A stretch of 64,000 bases of DNA. Origin: Chlorocebus sabaeus. Lineage: Eukaryota > Chordata > Mammalia > Primates > Cercopithecidae. The DNA is taken from positions 15,505,326-15,569,325 of the forward strand of contig NC_132926.1 of NCBI RefSeq assembly GCF_047675955.1, read 5' to 3'. This document shows positions 31,277 to 42,984 of the stretch, piece after piece. How positions within the stretch are numbered: the first letter of the stretch is position 1; each line of letters begins with the position of its first letter. A program made the translations under genes and the position numbers. Under the pieces are notes generated by a model. The model searched no databases. It was not told the origin of the DNA and saw only the letters and a list, made by a program, of their open reading frames with translations.

Positions 31277-31571
31277 GGCCAGCCATGGTCCCTCATGCCT
31301 GTAATCCCAGCACTTTGGGAGGCCGAGGCAGGTGGATCACGAGGTCAGGCATTCGAGACCAGCCTGGTCAACATAGTGAAACCCCGTCTCTACTAAAAAT
31401 ACAAAAAAATTAGCCAGACGTGGTGGTGGGTGCCTGTAATGGCAGCTACTCGGGTGGCTGAGTCAGGAGAATTGCTTGAACCTGGAAGGCGGAGGTTGCA
31501 GTGAGCTGAGGTAGTGCCATTGCACTCCAACCTGGGCAACAGTGTGAGACTCAATTTCAAAAAAAAATAAT
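31277..31571 (+). mobile_element. Alu (AluS-type), exact 14-bp duplication
   Basis: 'Ggccagccatggtccctcat' to a short A tail. aaagatacacaaaa at 31260-31273 and 31572-31585. Confidence 0.95.
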
Positions 31572-31585
31572 AAAGATACACAAAA

Positions 31586-32936
31586 TGTGTTCAGCATCAT
31601 CGCCATCCTGCCTGAAGTGCCTTGATTGTGGGTCTTCATCTAATCCTATCTGTGAAATGTTCTACCTTTCATTCTTGATATTAAATTTTGAATGCAATAA
31701 GCAGGAGAATTCTGTGGACTACTGCAGGTCCAAGTAAACAATCACACTTCGTGGAATCTGTTGAAGAATTCCTGCCTGTATATTTCTCCTAATCATCTGC
31801 TTACTGAAAACTAACCAAAATTAAAGCAAAATGGCCTAGTGGTTTACAATTTGACTGTCTCACAAGTGTTATTAAAAAGATATTACTAGGATCCTCTCAC
31901 CTCTTTAAAACTCTCAATTGCAGTGGGCTTTAAAAAACACCTTCTGGGGCACTGTTAGTGGAGGCCAGTGGCCATCTAACTTTTGGAATTACTATTAGCT
32001 TTGCACTCAGATGATATCAAAATCCAGGAAGCCCAGCTGAGATGTGGTTATTGCTCATACCTAGATGTGTTTTTCTCCTCTGCCGTATATATATCCTCAG
32101 AAAAAGGTTAGAGCTAAGTTATTCATGCTTCCTGATGCCACAAGTGTTATTTGCACACATACACACACACACAACACACCCTTTTAGTAAATGGAATACA
32201 TACACATGCTATATCTATCTACCTATCTAATTGGAGTATGATATATAAGTACAATAATAAACATATGAATATGTGATAATGTCTTGACTAAGTAAGTCAT
32301 TTTGTGCTAGCTTAAACATATATAATGGTAAATCTAAGTGCTCTTCCTATATTACTTATGTAGTATATAATAGTTGTTTATGATCAAAATATGAATATGT
32401 ATCTTTAGTCATCCTATAAATACCTGCTTAGAATTTTTTATGTTGAGACGTTAAAAATTTTATGATAAGAGACATAAAAAATGTATTATGCCACAATTTC
32501 CCATGGAAAACTTTCCAAGAATAAAAACAGTGAAGTTGCAAGTTAGTATTCCCTCCAAATGCTTCCTTACTAGCCACCTTCTTCTCCTTCTACGATTCAC
32601 CTTTACCCTTAAGGAGGCAACTCAGGACTGTTTCTGTTTCTTAAACAGCATTAAGGTAATCTTACTTCAATTTGAAAAAGAGTTATCGAGTGTTTTTATG
32701 AATAGCCAATAAATTGAGAATAAAAAGAATAGGAAACATCTGCCCCGAGGAATCTGATCAACTAGGATATCATAAACTATTATTCACACCACGTAAAATT
32801 AAAAGTCATAAGAAATATGCGTGATTATGAAGAACAAAATGTAAAAACACAGTCAAAATTCAGTGAGGCATATACGCAACATATTGATGTAATTTGATTA
32901 GGAAAAAATTTCATTTAATTATATTTATGTATACTA
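31586..32936. other. Unique AT-rich DNA; short CA tract
   Basis: CA-rich 'acacacacacacaacacacc' at about 32160-32179. The 74-codon frame 32488-32712 (ATG at 32488, 'MPQFPMENFP') has no recognised domain. Confidence 0.5.
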
Positions 32937-32957
32937 TATATTTTTTTTGAGATAGAG

Positions 32958-32999
<42 letters not shown>

Positions 33000-33290
33000 T
33001 GATGGAGTCTCGCACTGTCACCCAGGCTGGAGTGCAGTGGCGCGATTATTGCTCACTGCAGCCTCTGCCTCCCGGGTTCAAGTGATTCTCGTGCATCAGC
33101 CTCTTGAGTAGCTGGGACTACAGGCACGTGCCACCATGCCCAGCTTTTTTTTTTTTCTTTTTTGTATTTTTAGTAGAGATGAGGTTTTACCGTGTTAGCC
33201 AGGATGGTCTCGATCTCTTGACCTCATGATCCGCCCACCTCAGCCTCCCAAAGTGCTGGGATTACAGGCGTGAGCCACTGCGCCCAGCCT
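32937..33290 (-). mobile_element. AluY/Sc-like, minus strand, with 39-T run and duplicated start
   Basis: Tail region reads T8-'gagatagagtc'-T39-'gtgatggagtctcgcactg', so a short copy of the Alu end precedes the main poly-T (32960-32998). Body ends 'cactgcgcccagcc'. Flanks 'atgtatact' at 32927 and 33292. Confidence 0.9.
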
Positions 33291-33299
33291 CATGTATAC

Positions 33300-34284
33300 T
33301 TTTTAAATGCCCAGTGGACCAAAACATTACACTTAGACCTATACATCTAATTTTTGGAAAGTTCTAGAGTCAACTATAGCATTGTAATGTTAGAATCAAA
33401 TGTGGGTTTGAAATGGATGAAATGAAGAAGAGTGGAACTCTAGGCCCTTCTTTAGGTAGAACATATGGTATCCACTTACAGGGCAGGAAAAACTTAGGCT
33501 TTCTCTTCACATGTTTGACAAGTGACAGAAACTGAATGAAATCCTATGAAACAATTTTCACTTGAGGCCTCTTTTTACTTCTAGAAGTAGAGACTATTTT
33601 GTTAATGCTTCATTTTTAGATCTGTGAGGCTAATTTTCAGAAATTTCATTCTCTCACAGTAGCCCAATATATGTTTAGGGTCATAGCCTTCTGCAAAAAG
33701 TATTATGTAGAAAACAAAATCTATTAAGGTGAGGAAACTAACAGACAGAGTCTCAAGCTTGGGGACAAGAATAATTTATTTGTGGATGTGGGACAATGAG
33801 TTATTTGGTCCTTCTTCACAAATGAGATAACTGTCAAATCCCATCATATCCCACTACATGAATTATATATAACAACATTTGGTGAAATATTAAATTCTAA
33901 AAATACACTGAAATGCTAGAGTCATCTTAATGGTTTATTATGATAGGTGTTCCTGGTTTTGAAATATCTTCTTTCATAGAAGACAAATGGGGGCGACATT
34001 ATTTTAGAAAGTCCACATCTTTTAAAAAGATGGATTAAAAGCTCTTTGAGACAGCTGTGCTGTTTTATTAGAAGAACAACATTTTCTTTCTAAATAGTTC
34101 TTGAGGGCAATTTCAAAATCAGAGGGTGCTTTGGGCTCCATTCAAAACTGAAGAAAAGGAAATGTTGCATAGGAGAAGATGGAGACATTAACTGTTTTTG
34201 TTGTGAATGTCAACATGTGAATAAGGACAATTTAAAAAATCACACTTAAAGCAATGATGCTATATTTTCATATCCAAAAGACAT
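33300..34284. other. No recognised feature
   Basis: AT-rich unique DNA with no ORF worth listing. Confidence 0.5.
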
Positions 34285-34510
34285 ATCCTTTCTGTAGCAC
34301 TGCTTCATTGTGATTAAGACCTGGCCTTTGGAGTCAGAGAAAACTAGATTTGAGCACCTTCTCTGTTCTGTAGTAGTATGTGACCTTGGTCAAGTTCATC
34401 ATACTCTTATAGCATCCATGTCTTGTTCTGTGAAATGGGGAAAGTAATTTGTAACTCTGTTGGTGGTTGTAAGAATTAAATGAGATAATACAAGTAATGG
34501 ACTTATCAAA
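34285..34510 (+). repeat. MIR SINE, plus strand
   Basis: 'Tgtgattaagacctggcctt', 'tgtgaccttggtcaagttca', 'ttctgtgaaatggggaaagt' and 'aagaattaaatgagataata' are MIR in sense. Confidence 0.85.
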
Positions 34511-34544
34511 GTGACTGTGGCTCAGAGAGGTGAACAAATATGCT

Positions 34545-34760
34545 CTTTTGGAGACTATATAGCTTAGTAGATAAGGCCCACGAGCTCTGATATTAGAGCC
34601 TCAAGACCTACTCTCTTACTTTCTGTGTAATTCTGACAGGTTTACTCTCTCTCTCTGAACATCAGTTGATGCATCTAAAAAACAGAGATGATGTAAGAAA
34701 CCACCTCTAAAATTGCTTAATACAGCGTTTGGCACATAAACATAGTAAGAGCTAACAGTG
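34545..34760 (+). repeat. Second MIR SINE, plus strand
   Basis: 'Ttagtagataaggcccacga', 'tttctgtgtaattctgacag', 'gatgcatctaaaaaacagag' and 'acagcgtttggcacataaac' repeat the MIR order right after the previous MIR. Confidence 0.75.
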
Positions 34761-34974
34761 ACAGGAATAGATGTAACCTAAAATAATAATACAATTAATA
34801 TATGCATAATATAATATTCACAACTTCCAAGCTATTTTTCTATCTTAAGGGTCTTTTGGTTTTGTTCCTTGTCTATTTTCATATTGCTGAAGTGCCTCAG
34901 GGGAAAAATCCTAAATATATAACAGATACACAAGGGCACCGTGGAACATGGGCGCTGCACCTGTCAGCATGTCA
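34744..34974 (+). repeat. Left arm of a 225-bp inverted repeat (partner 40444-40666)
   Basis: Reads 'gtaagagctaac' to 'ggcgctgcacctgt'; its reverse complement recurs at 40444-40666 at roughly 80-85% identity by eye, including shared 'ataatacaattaata', 'cttgtctattttcata' and 'acagatacacaagggcac'. Either an unnamed old interspersed repeat or an inverted local duplication. Confidence 0.85.
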
Positions 34975-37884
34975 CTCATAATCACTTTTCTCTGCTCAAA
35001 TGTGCACACCTGGGGAAGGTTGAAAACTCAGTCTCCTACATTATCCCCCATTACAGTTGGGTAGGGAACATCTGGCCAATTAATTTTCAGTAGTCTAGGA
35101 GGTTGGATCACCAATTACAGCATTCAAGGGTTCTTATTTTCATTACTTTCCTATCGTCGGCACACACTACACTCGGGTAGCTGCTTGCTGTGAGAGCTTG
35201 CATTGCTAACATTCTAGAGAAGAATATAAAAGACCACAAATCATACAAGGCAGGACTGTAATTGGATATGATATTCTCTTCAGGTTTCTCTTACAAATAT
35301 CCAAAGTGCCTATACGTAAGCCAAGTTACCCAATTTATGAATTTAAATATTATGCCCAAGACAGAAATGCATTTCCACCAGAAAACACTAGGATTAACCA
35401 TAAGGTCAGGCAATAGTTTTTCAAAACATTCTCACTCTAATTTTTTCCTAATAAAAAAAAAATGTAGTTTTCAAGATAAGTATTAAGAATCCCCGAAACT
35501 TATCCTGAAGAGGGTGGCTCATTCTTAAATAATACATTATCCTTTCCTAATACAAACAAAGAACGACTCTCTATTGGAATAATACTAAGTGTCTTGGTTT
35601 GGGCCCATCATGAAAGCAGAAATTTAGGGGTAGAAGATGTTGATGTAGCCTGTTTCTCTCTTAGGACTCTGTGTTCCATGTAACTACCATTTGTCTAATA
35701 AATACAGGTCTCTAACAGTTCTATGGTGAACTCAGCAGGGTCCAGGCTATTATTTAAGGCTTTTTAAAGAATAAATATCAAATAATCTGAAAAGGCATCT
35801 TAAAGGGTGAAAGTGCAGCCATTTTTTTTTATGGTTCCTCGCTGCAGGGAGTCGAATGAGAATTTTCTTCCTCTGGAACACAGACTTCCACTCTGGCTGA
35901 TGGAGAATCTGCACTTTAACAGTGCTTGGGTGCACAGAACTTCACCGTGCCCATTCAGCACCTGTAATCACGCTACAACAGGCAGGGAGCATGGGTGCTG
36001 GAATAGTGGAGGAAAATTTGATAACTACAATTTTGTAATGAAGTATACCTACATATCCATGTATAGGTTATATGTTATATGCATGTGTTTATACACATAT
36101 ATACTGCTTTAGAGCAGATCAAAATGTGCATCAGCCTCCTGAATTTTTTTACTTAAACCATTTCTCCCCCACTAAATATTGGTATGACTGAAGAATGTTA
36201 CCTCCCTTGTCAATGAATGGTTGTATGAATCAAGCTAGACCAGTCAGATCTGGGAATTGGGGATTTCCATCTAAATAACAATAGGAAATAAAATGGTAAG
36301 TGCTGAGTCATTCTAGTGGCTGATGCCTCACGGGGATTCTCTACTGGTTTCTGCTTTCTAGATTTCAGAGCTGCGTTAATTCTTACCTTTATGTGAGGCC
36401 TGATTATTCAGCCATTCATGTGATTGTGAGGATAGCCAATATGTATTAAATTTATTCTTTTGGTTTTCTGATTTCCTTAGTATTTTTCTCTATGGCATGC
36501 AACCAATGGTTTTCTGATTCATGATGTATATACCTTCATATGGTTCCTGCAAGCACTCATTTTACAAAATTGGACACAGAATATGCACCTTCTCTTCCCC
36601 CCACAAGAAAGCAGACTATTTATTTTGGATGAAACTTTTAAAATGTCTTTGTGAGTTAAAAATCACCATTTAGGTATATTAATGAAGCACTCCCCCTTTA
36701 AGATCAATAACAGTGATTTTAATATGTATTTCTTTAACTTTTCTGCAGACTAAATTTTTTTAAAAAAAATTAACTTCATTGGTTTTGAAACATGACTCTT
36801 TTCTCAGCACTTGGACAGAACCTGACTGTGTGCAAATAGATTAGTTTCTGTATTTGGACGTTGGTAGCAATATTTTTCCAAGTTCTAAATCATCCACCTA
36901 GCATGTTAAATTATAGTGCCTCTGTTCTTGTCTGACAGATTCCAACCTTTTGATTCTCTGCCTTCTTTCTTTGCTACAGTAAATTGATCCTTTAAAACAT
37001 CCAGGTGCAAATGAAGTAATGGTCCTTCTATTGTGAGTGAGAGTGATGGAGTTTCCTTCTCCCTCCTTTTCCACACTGAAGTCCTTTCCCCTTCTGAGAA
37101 ACCCACATATCAATTAAACTCACCTGCTAATTAAAAGCTTGTTTGGAAAAATCCTTGCTAGTTAGAAGCAAAGGAAAGTGTAAAGGTGTCTAAAAATAGA
37201 GGCTTTGAATGTCAATTACTTCCTTCCTCCTCAGTTCCTGGTTCCTTCCGTTGAATTGGCTGGAAAGAGCTAGGGGAGAGGGGGAGAAAAGAAAGAAAAA
37301 ATAGTAAGTATCTTTTCACATACATTTCCCTGAGAGTATATCATTGGTTTAGTAACTTCAGCTCTTTGTCAGCAACATCAGGATACATAGTTTTTATTCA
37401 TGAGAGGAAACACCATTTCTCACCCCTTCTTATACAGCCACGCTGATTTTCTGTATAAAGGCAGTAGAAACCACAGTTCTCACTCGTTGACTGTCAACAA
37501 TCAAGCCAGAGCTTTTGCGAGCGGGAATATCAGAGGAATGAAAGTGAATGTGGAAATGATGCCCTGTTCTCGTTTTTATAATGACACCGCCTGCTCTTAG
37601 ATCCTCAACCACTACTCATTCCTGTCTGCTTTTCCTGAGAAATAGGTCCTAAGGGCAGATTTATAACAATACTAGATTGTCTTCTCTTTCTTTTCTATCA
37701 CAGACTTAAAAGCTATGTTGTTCTGAAGTAACATGCTAAGTATCAAACTATATAAAATAAAAGGGAGTCACAAAAATAGAACTCAGGAGACTGGGAAAGT
37801 CACAAATTATGAACAAAGCCCCCTTTTTAATATGCCAGATGATAAGAACAAATTAAACTACAATCTGCCTTGGAAAAATGACAG
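34975..37884. other. 2.9 kb Alu-free unique DNA
   Basis: No convincing repeat, exon or RNA gene. Frames such as 35807-36112 (non-ATG start) and 36898-37113 (minus) are short and lack domains. A T-box/MEF2 motif pair is listed separately. Confidence 0.5.
37184..37199 (+). promoter_or_regulatory. Abutting T-box half-site and MEF2 motif
   Basis: AGGTGT (37184-37189) directly followed by CTAAAAATAG (37190-37199), an exact match to YTAWWWWTAR. The motifs are seen; use in muscle or heart enhancers is known for the factors; function here is inference. Confidence 0.3.
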
Positions 37885-38340
37885 CTAATTTATTCATTTA
37901 TTCATTCATTCAGTGTATTTTTATTAAGGGTCTATTATTGGGTAGTCATTGGGTTAAGAGGTAGGGTTGGAACTGTCCCGACTAGTCCCAGCCCTCAGGG
38001 AGTTGATAGTCTATAAAAGAAGTGGAGAATAAATAGAGAAATTACAATGGCATGTGATAATGCTGCTAATAGGAAAAACATAAGCAACTAACCAGATATA
38101 GGAGGTCAAAAAGAATTTTTAGAGATAAAATTTAGTTGAGGTCTGAAAGTTGAAGACAAATTATCTAGGAGGGAGAAGAAGAAGACAGAAAAGACATTCC
38201 AATGTTGAATGGGTACCATGAAACAGACCATGGCACTTTCGGGGAACTCTTCATAGTTCTCCTGACCTGGAGAACAGAGAATGAAGGAAAAGGCCAGCAA
38301 AAGATCAAATTACAACAGCATTTTAAACTGCCTTCTGCAA
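37885..38340 (-). repeat. L2 LINE 3' region, minus strand
   Basis: 'Tttattcattcattcagtgt', 'ccagccctcagggagttgat', 'tttagttgaggtctgaaagt', 'gacattccaatgttgaatgg' and 'atgaaggaaaaggccagc' are successive parts of L2 in reverse. Confidence 0.75.
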
Positions 38341-38800
38341 TAACTGAAAAATAGTTTTATTTTTTTCTTATAGGACATATAGCTGAAAATGGGAAAGGAC
38401 AAAGGTTATCCATTTCATGACTTTCTGTATGATGTGCAAAAACAAAATAGGGCATACTTAGGTGACTGTGAAAATAAATTGTTTAGAAAAAAATTGTGGG
38501 TTTAACTGACTTCATATAATTTAAGTCCAAAATAGATACACACCATAGAGAATTAAATCTCTTTGCTTTGGGTATAATAACAGAATAAAGATAATGTAGT
38601 GATTAATATAGCAAAGCTCTAAAAAAAAAACAAACAAAAACAAAGTCTTTTTGGGGAAAAAATGGTGTCCCAATATATCTATCAAAAATAGGACACAGGG
38701 TCTTTGGTTTTTTTTTTTGTTTGTTTAAGGCCATACATTCACAAAACAGAATATGGTGTATCAGTCAGATTAGAGCTAACATAATAATCTTGCCCAATTC
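38341..38800. other. No recognised feature
   Basis: AT-rich, with A- and T-runs near 38620-38640 and 38710-38730. Confidence 0.5.
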
Positions 38801-38804
38801 GGTT

Positions 38805-38880
38805 TGAGAATTATTGAGTATCTACTATGTGTGAAGCATTTTGCTAGGTTGTAGGGCTATCACAATTGATAAATAATGCT
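38805..38880 (-). repeat. L2/MIR-type 3' fragment
   Basis: 'Tattgagtatctactatgtg' and 'aagcattttgctaggttgta' fit the reverse of the L2/MIR 3' end. Confidence 0.5.
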
Positions 38881-38923
38881 GACATGTTGTAAAGTTGAAA
38901 TACTGGCAGGGACCATAGATTTT

Positions 38924-39224
38924 TGTTTTGCTTTGTTTTGTTTTTGTTTATTGAGATGGAGACTCGCCCTGTCACTCAGACTGCAGTGCAGTGGTGCGAT
39001 CTCGGCTCACTGCAAACTCTGCCTCCCGGATTCTCTCTCTCAGACTCTTGAGTGTCTGGGATTACAGGAGCTGGCCACCGCCCCCAGCTAATTTTTGTAT
39101 TTTTAGTAGAGATGGGATTTCACCATATTGGCCAGGCTGGTCTCAAACTCCTGACCTCAGGTGATTTGCCCACTTCGGCCTCCCAAAGCGCTGGGATTAC
39201 AAGCGTGAGCCACCAGGCACAGAC
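38924..39224 (-). mobile_element. Alu (AluS-type), minus strand
   Basis: (TTTTG)n tail, 'gagatggagactcgccctg' to 'caccaggcacagac'. Flanked by 'agattttt' (38918) and 'agatttta' (39226). Confidence 0.9.
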
Positions 39225-39236
39225 AGATTTTATTTA

Positions 39237-39537
39237 CTTATTTATTTATTTATTTGGACACAGAGTCTCGCTTTGTTGCCAGGCTAGAGTGCAGTGGCCC
39301 GATCTCGGCTCACTGCACCCTCTGCCTCCCAGGTTCAAGCAATTCTCCTGCCTCAGCCTCCTGAGTAGCTGGAATTACAGGCGCCCACCACCAGGCCCAG
39401 CTAATTTTTGTATTTTAGTAGAAACGGGGTTTCACCATATTGTCCAGGCTAGTCTCAAACTCCTGACCTCAAATGATCCACCTGCCATGGCCTCCCAAAG
39501 TGCTGGGATTACAGGCATGAGTCACTGCACCTGGCCC
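39237..39537 (-). mobile_element. Alu (AluS-type), minus strand, tandem with the previous
   Basis: (TTTA)n tail at about 39230-39253, 'ggacacagagtctcgctttg' to 'gcacctggccc'. Followed by a third 'agattattttt'. The 166-codon plus frame spans these two Alus. Confidence 0.95.
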
Positions 39538-39889
39538 AGATTATTTTTTTAAAACCCTGAATAACTGCTCAGTGTTACAGTATATTTATTTCCTTTATTC
39601 TTTAACCTAGAATTTAAAGCAAAAAACTTTTGTTCTTCATAGCTGTATCCCTGGTGCCTAAAACAGTGCATGTCACAATGATTGAGTTAATTGTAAATGT
39701 ATCTTAATGAGTTAAATGTATAAAATGTATCTTAACAAGTGGAATCTGGATATGAGGGCTTAAGCTCTGGTTTCAACGTAGCTCTATGGCTCACAGCACT
39801 CCTAATGTTTTTTCTGTATCATGTTTTTGTTTGAGGCTTCCAGAAACTGTTACAGCTGTGGCATCCAAAGTTCTTAGATAATTTATATA
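39538..39889 (+). repeat. Short L2 3'-end fragment in unique DNA
   Basis: 'Catagctgtatccctggtgc' and 'ctaaaacagtgcatgtcaca' (about 39637-39680) fit the L2 3' end; the rest is unrecognised. Confidence 0.45.
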
Positions 39890-40375
39890 GCTCTAAATTA
39901 ATCCTCCAAGTTGCAAATCACCCTCCAATGACTTCTTATTGCAATTAAAATAAAGTCTCAATTTTTTACCAAGACCTATCCCCCTGCCTCTATATACTTC
40001 CTCTCAACATTCATCTCACATTTTCTATGCTCTAGTTACGTTGGCTTGCTTTCTGTTCTTCAACATACCGAACTTGTTTTTATTTTATGGCCTTTGCCCT
40101 TGTTTTCTCTGCCCAGAATGCTCTTCCCCCAGAATTTTGCATGGCTCATTCTTTCTTATCATAAAGGTGTCAGATTGAATGTCACATCTTCAATGAGGCT
40201 TTCTCTAACCACCCTTTTTAAAATGGCCACATTCACCCATCAATTTTATTCTATCTTGTCACCTTGCTTTATATTTCTCATAGCAGTTCATATTATTTGA
40301 AATTTTCCTATTGTTTGTGTCTCTCCCTCTATCCGCCCCAACTAGCCTGTAAGTTCCATATATAAAAGAAAATTA
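39890..40375 (+). repeat. L2 LINE 3' region, plus strand
   Basis: 'Cctccaatgacttcttattg', 'tggcctttgcccttgttttc', 'tctgcccagaatgctcttcc', 'atgtcacatcttcaatgagg' and 'ctagcctgtaagttcc' are L2 in sense. Confidence 0.85.
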
Positions 40376-40443
40376 CATTGTTCATCACTAGAGGTGGGCC
40401 TTGTATACTCCCTACCCCGCCCCCACCCCCAATGAGACTGTAA

Positions 40444-40666
40444 ACAGGTGCAGCGCCCATATTCCACAGTGCCCTTGTGTATCTGTTATATATTTTGGAT
40501 TTTTCCCCTTAGGCATTTCAGAGGTATGAAAATAGACAAGGAATAAAACCAAAAGACCCTTGAAATAGAAAAAAAAGGTTGTAAGTTGTACTATTGTATT
40601 ATGTCTCTATTAATTGTATTATTACTTGAGGTTATAACTGTGCCTGTCATAGTTAGCTCTTGTTAC
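40444..40666 (-). repeat. Right arm of the inverted repeat (partner 34744-34974)
   Basis: 'Acaggtgcagcgcccatatt' to 'gttagctcttgttac'; reverse complement of the left arm, 5.5 kb away. Flanking sequences on either side do not match, so the repeat has sharp edges. Confidence 0.85.
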
Positions 40667-40720
40667 AATTGTGATTAACCTTCCCAAAGTTAGAGGTGTG
40701 TATTTATGTCATCTCTACTC

Positions 40721-40987
40721 TTTTTTTTGTTTTGTTTTGAGACTGAGTCTCGCTCTGTTGCCCAGGCTGGAGTGCGGTGGCGCGATCTCGGCTCACCACA
40801 AGTTCCTCAGCCTCCTGAGTAGTTGGGACTACAGGGGCCACCACCTCGCCTGGCTAATTTTTTTGTGTTTTTAGTAGAGACGGGCTTTCACCGTGTTAAC
40901 CAGGATGGTCTCGATCTCCTGACCTGATCTGCCCGCCTTGACCTCCTAAAGTGCTGGGATTACAGGCGTGAGCCACCGCACCTGGCC
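40721..40987 (-). mobile_element. AluY, minus strand, with internal deletion
   Basis: 'Gagactgagtctcgctctgt' to 'gccaccgcacctggcc'. About 35 bases of the right arm are missing ('ctcaccacaagttcctcagc'). Carries 'ccacctcgcctggctaa', the monkey-type variant. Confidence 0.95.
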
Positions 40988-41692
40988 TCAAACCTCTACT
41001 TTTTAAATGAGTCTCATTGTGGTTTTGATTTGCATTTTCCTGATGGTTAATGATGTTGAGCATTTGTTCATATACTTGTAGTCATTTGTATGTCTTCCTT
41101 AAGAAATACCTATTCAGGTTCTTACCCTGTTTTTTAATTGGGTTATTTGTTTTCTTGCTATTGAGTTTCATATATATTTTGGATGTTAACTTCTGATTAG
41201 GTGTATGGTTTGCACATATTTTCTCCCGTGCCATAGGCTGTCTCTTCACTCTGTTGTTTTCTTTGCTGCTCAGAGGCTTTTTAGTTTGGTGCAATCCCAT
41301 TTGTCTCTTTTTGCTTTTGTTGTCCGTGCTTTCGAGGTCATATCAAAAAAACAAAATCATTGTCAAAAACAAGGTTAAGAAGCTTTTCCCCTATGTTTTC
41401 TTCCAAAAGCTTTATAGTTTCAGATCTTATGTTTAAATGTTTAATCCTTTGAGTTGATTTTTGTATATGGTATGAGATATGGGTTCAATTTTATTCTTCT
41501 GTATGTGCGTATCCACTTTTCCCAACATCATTTATTGAAGAGACTGTCCTTTCTCCATTGTGTATTCTTGGCATCTGTGTCAAATGTTAATTGACTATAA
41601 ATGTGTGAATTTATTTCTGTCCTCTCTATTCTATTCCATTAGTCAATATATTTATTTTTATGGTACTACTATGCTGTTTTGACATAATCTTA
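40988..41692 (-). mobile_element. Old L1 (ORF2 3' half), minus strand part of an inverted insertion
   Basis: Reverse complement reads as L1 ORF2 near its C-terminal third, including a relic of the 'QPMAREKICANHTPNQK' stretch on the minus strand (41082-41300). Frameshifts and stops throughout. The 3' end, 3'UTR and poly-A are absent; sequence stops at the AluY. Confidence 0.85.
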
Positions 41693-42265
41693 CATATAGA
41701 AAATGCTAATCACTCCACCCAAAAAACTGTTAGAACTAATAAGTGAATTCAACAATATTTTGCATGGCATAAAATCAACATACAACATCAGTAGCATTTT
41801 TATATATTAACAACAAACTTTCCAAAAAAGAAATCAAGAAAACAATCTCATATGCAATTTTATGCATATATAAATAAATGTTTTATATATATGAATAAAA
41901 CTTCAGCATAAATTCAACCAAAGCAGTAAAAGATTCATGTACTCACTGATGAAAGAAATGGAAGAAAACAACGAATAATTGGGAGGATATTCCATGTTCA
42001 TGAATATGCATAAATAATATTTTTGAAATGTGCATACTACCCAAAGTGATATACAGATTTAATGTATTCCCTATAAAATTTTCAATGATATTTTCACAAA
42101 AATAGAAAAATGAATTATAAAATTCATATGGAACCACAGAAGGCCCCAAATAGCCAAAGCAATCTTGAGCAAAAAGAACAAAGCTGGAGGCAACACACAA
42201 ACCCCTATCAAAATATAACTGTACTATGAAGCTATAGTAATCTGAACAGCATGGTATTGGCTCAC
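41693..42265 (+). mobile_element. Old L1 (ORF2 middle), plus strand part of the same inverted insertion
   Basis: Reads as L1 ORF2 in sense: 'gttagaactaataagtgaat', 'tactacccaaagtgatatac', 'caaagcaatcttgagcaaaa' and ends 'gaacagcatggtattgg'. That is the point where the minus-strand part begins ('cagcatagtagtacc' in sense), the geometry of twin-primed 5' inversion. Confidence 0.85.
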
Positions 42266-42280
42266 TTAAGTTGAGAAAAA

Positions 42281-42984
42281 CACACACTTTACTGTCTATA
42301 ATAGAAAATTAAGGGCAATAGTTATAATATTACAACCTATCCCATTTTTACTGGTATAGCTATAAATTGTAAGGCTGCTATTGAATAGATCTATTATTAA
42401 AAGGTATTTAAAAATTCATAAACTTTGTTCTGCAGCTCTCAAATAAAAGTGTTTACTTTTAAAATGAATTTATTCTGAAAAACACTTTTGACCTAACAAA
42501 TGACCCAATGGGCACAAGGCTATAAAGGATGAAAACTCCACTGTAATTTTTCTCAATGTCTTAAACTTCAAGTAGCTTTAAAAAAAAAAATGAGCATAAA
42601 ATGCCTTTATTCATATTGGCTATAAAGAAAAATATAGTGTGAAAAGTGTCATTATGTAAGATCCATGAGTTACTGTCTTATTTTTTTAGATAAGTACTAA
42701 AGCCTAGATTATACCAGTTACTAAATCATTGTAGGACAACCCTGACACAGAAGAAGACAAAATATAGAATTATTTGTGTATATAGCATCATGGTTTGGGG
42801 CAAACAGAATTCTGATATGGACAAAAAGAAAGACACTCAAACTACTTTATCAAATTTAATCATATAAAATTTCAAGCAATACATTATGGATGACTACAGC
42901 TCCTTACAAGTGGATTCATATGAGCAAATGTTATATTAATCAGTTGTTTATTTTGTTTTCATGGAAAAAGGACAGTTTAGGTTA
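42281..42984. other. No recognised feature
   Basis: AT-rich unique DNA. Confidence 0.5.

Noticed and set aside
39052..39552. 166-codon plus-strand ORF
   Set aside because: Spans two tandem antisense Alus; no non-Alu residues of substance.
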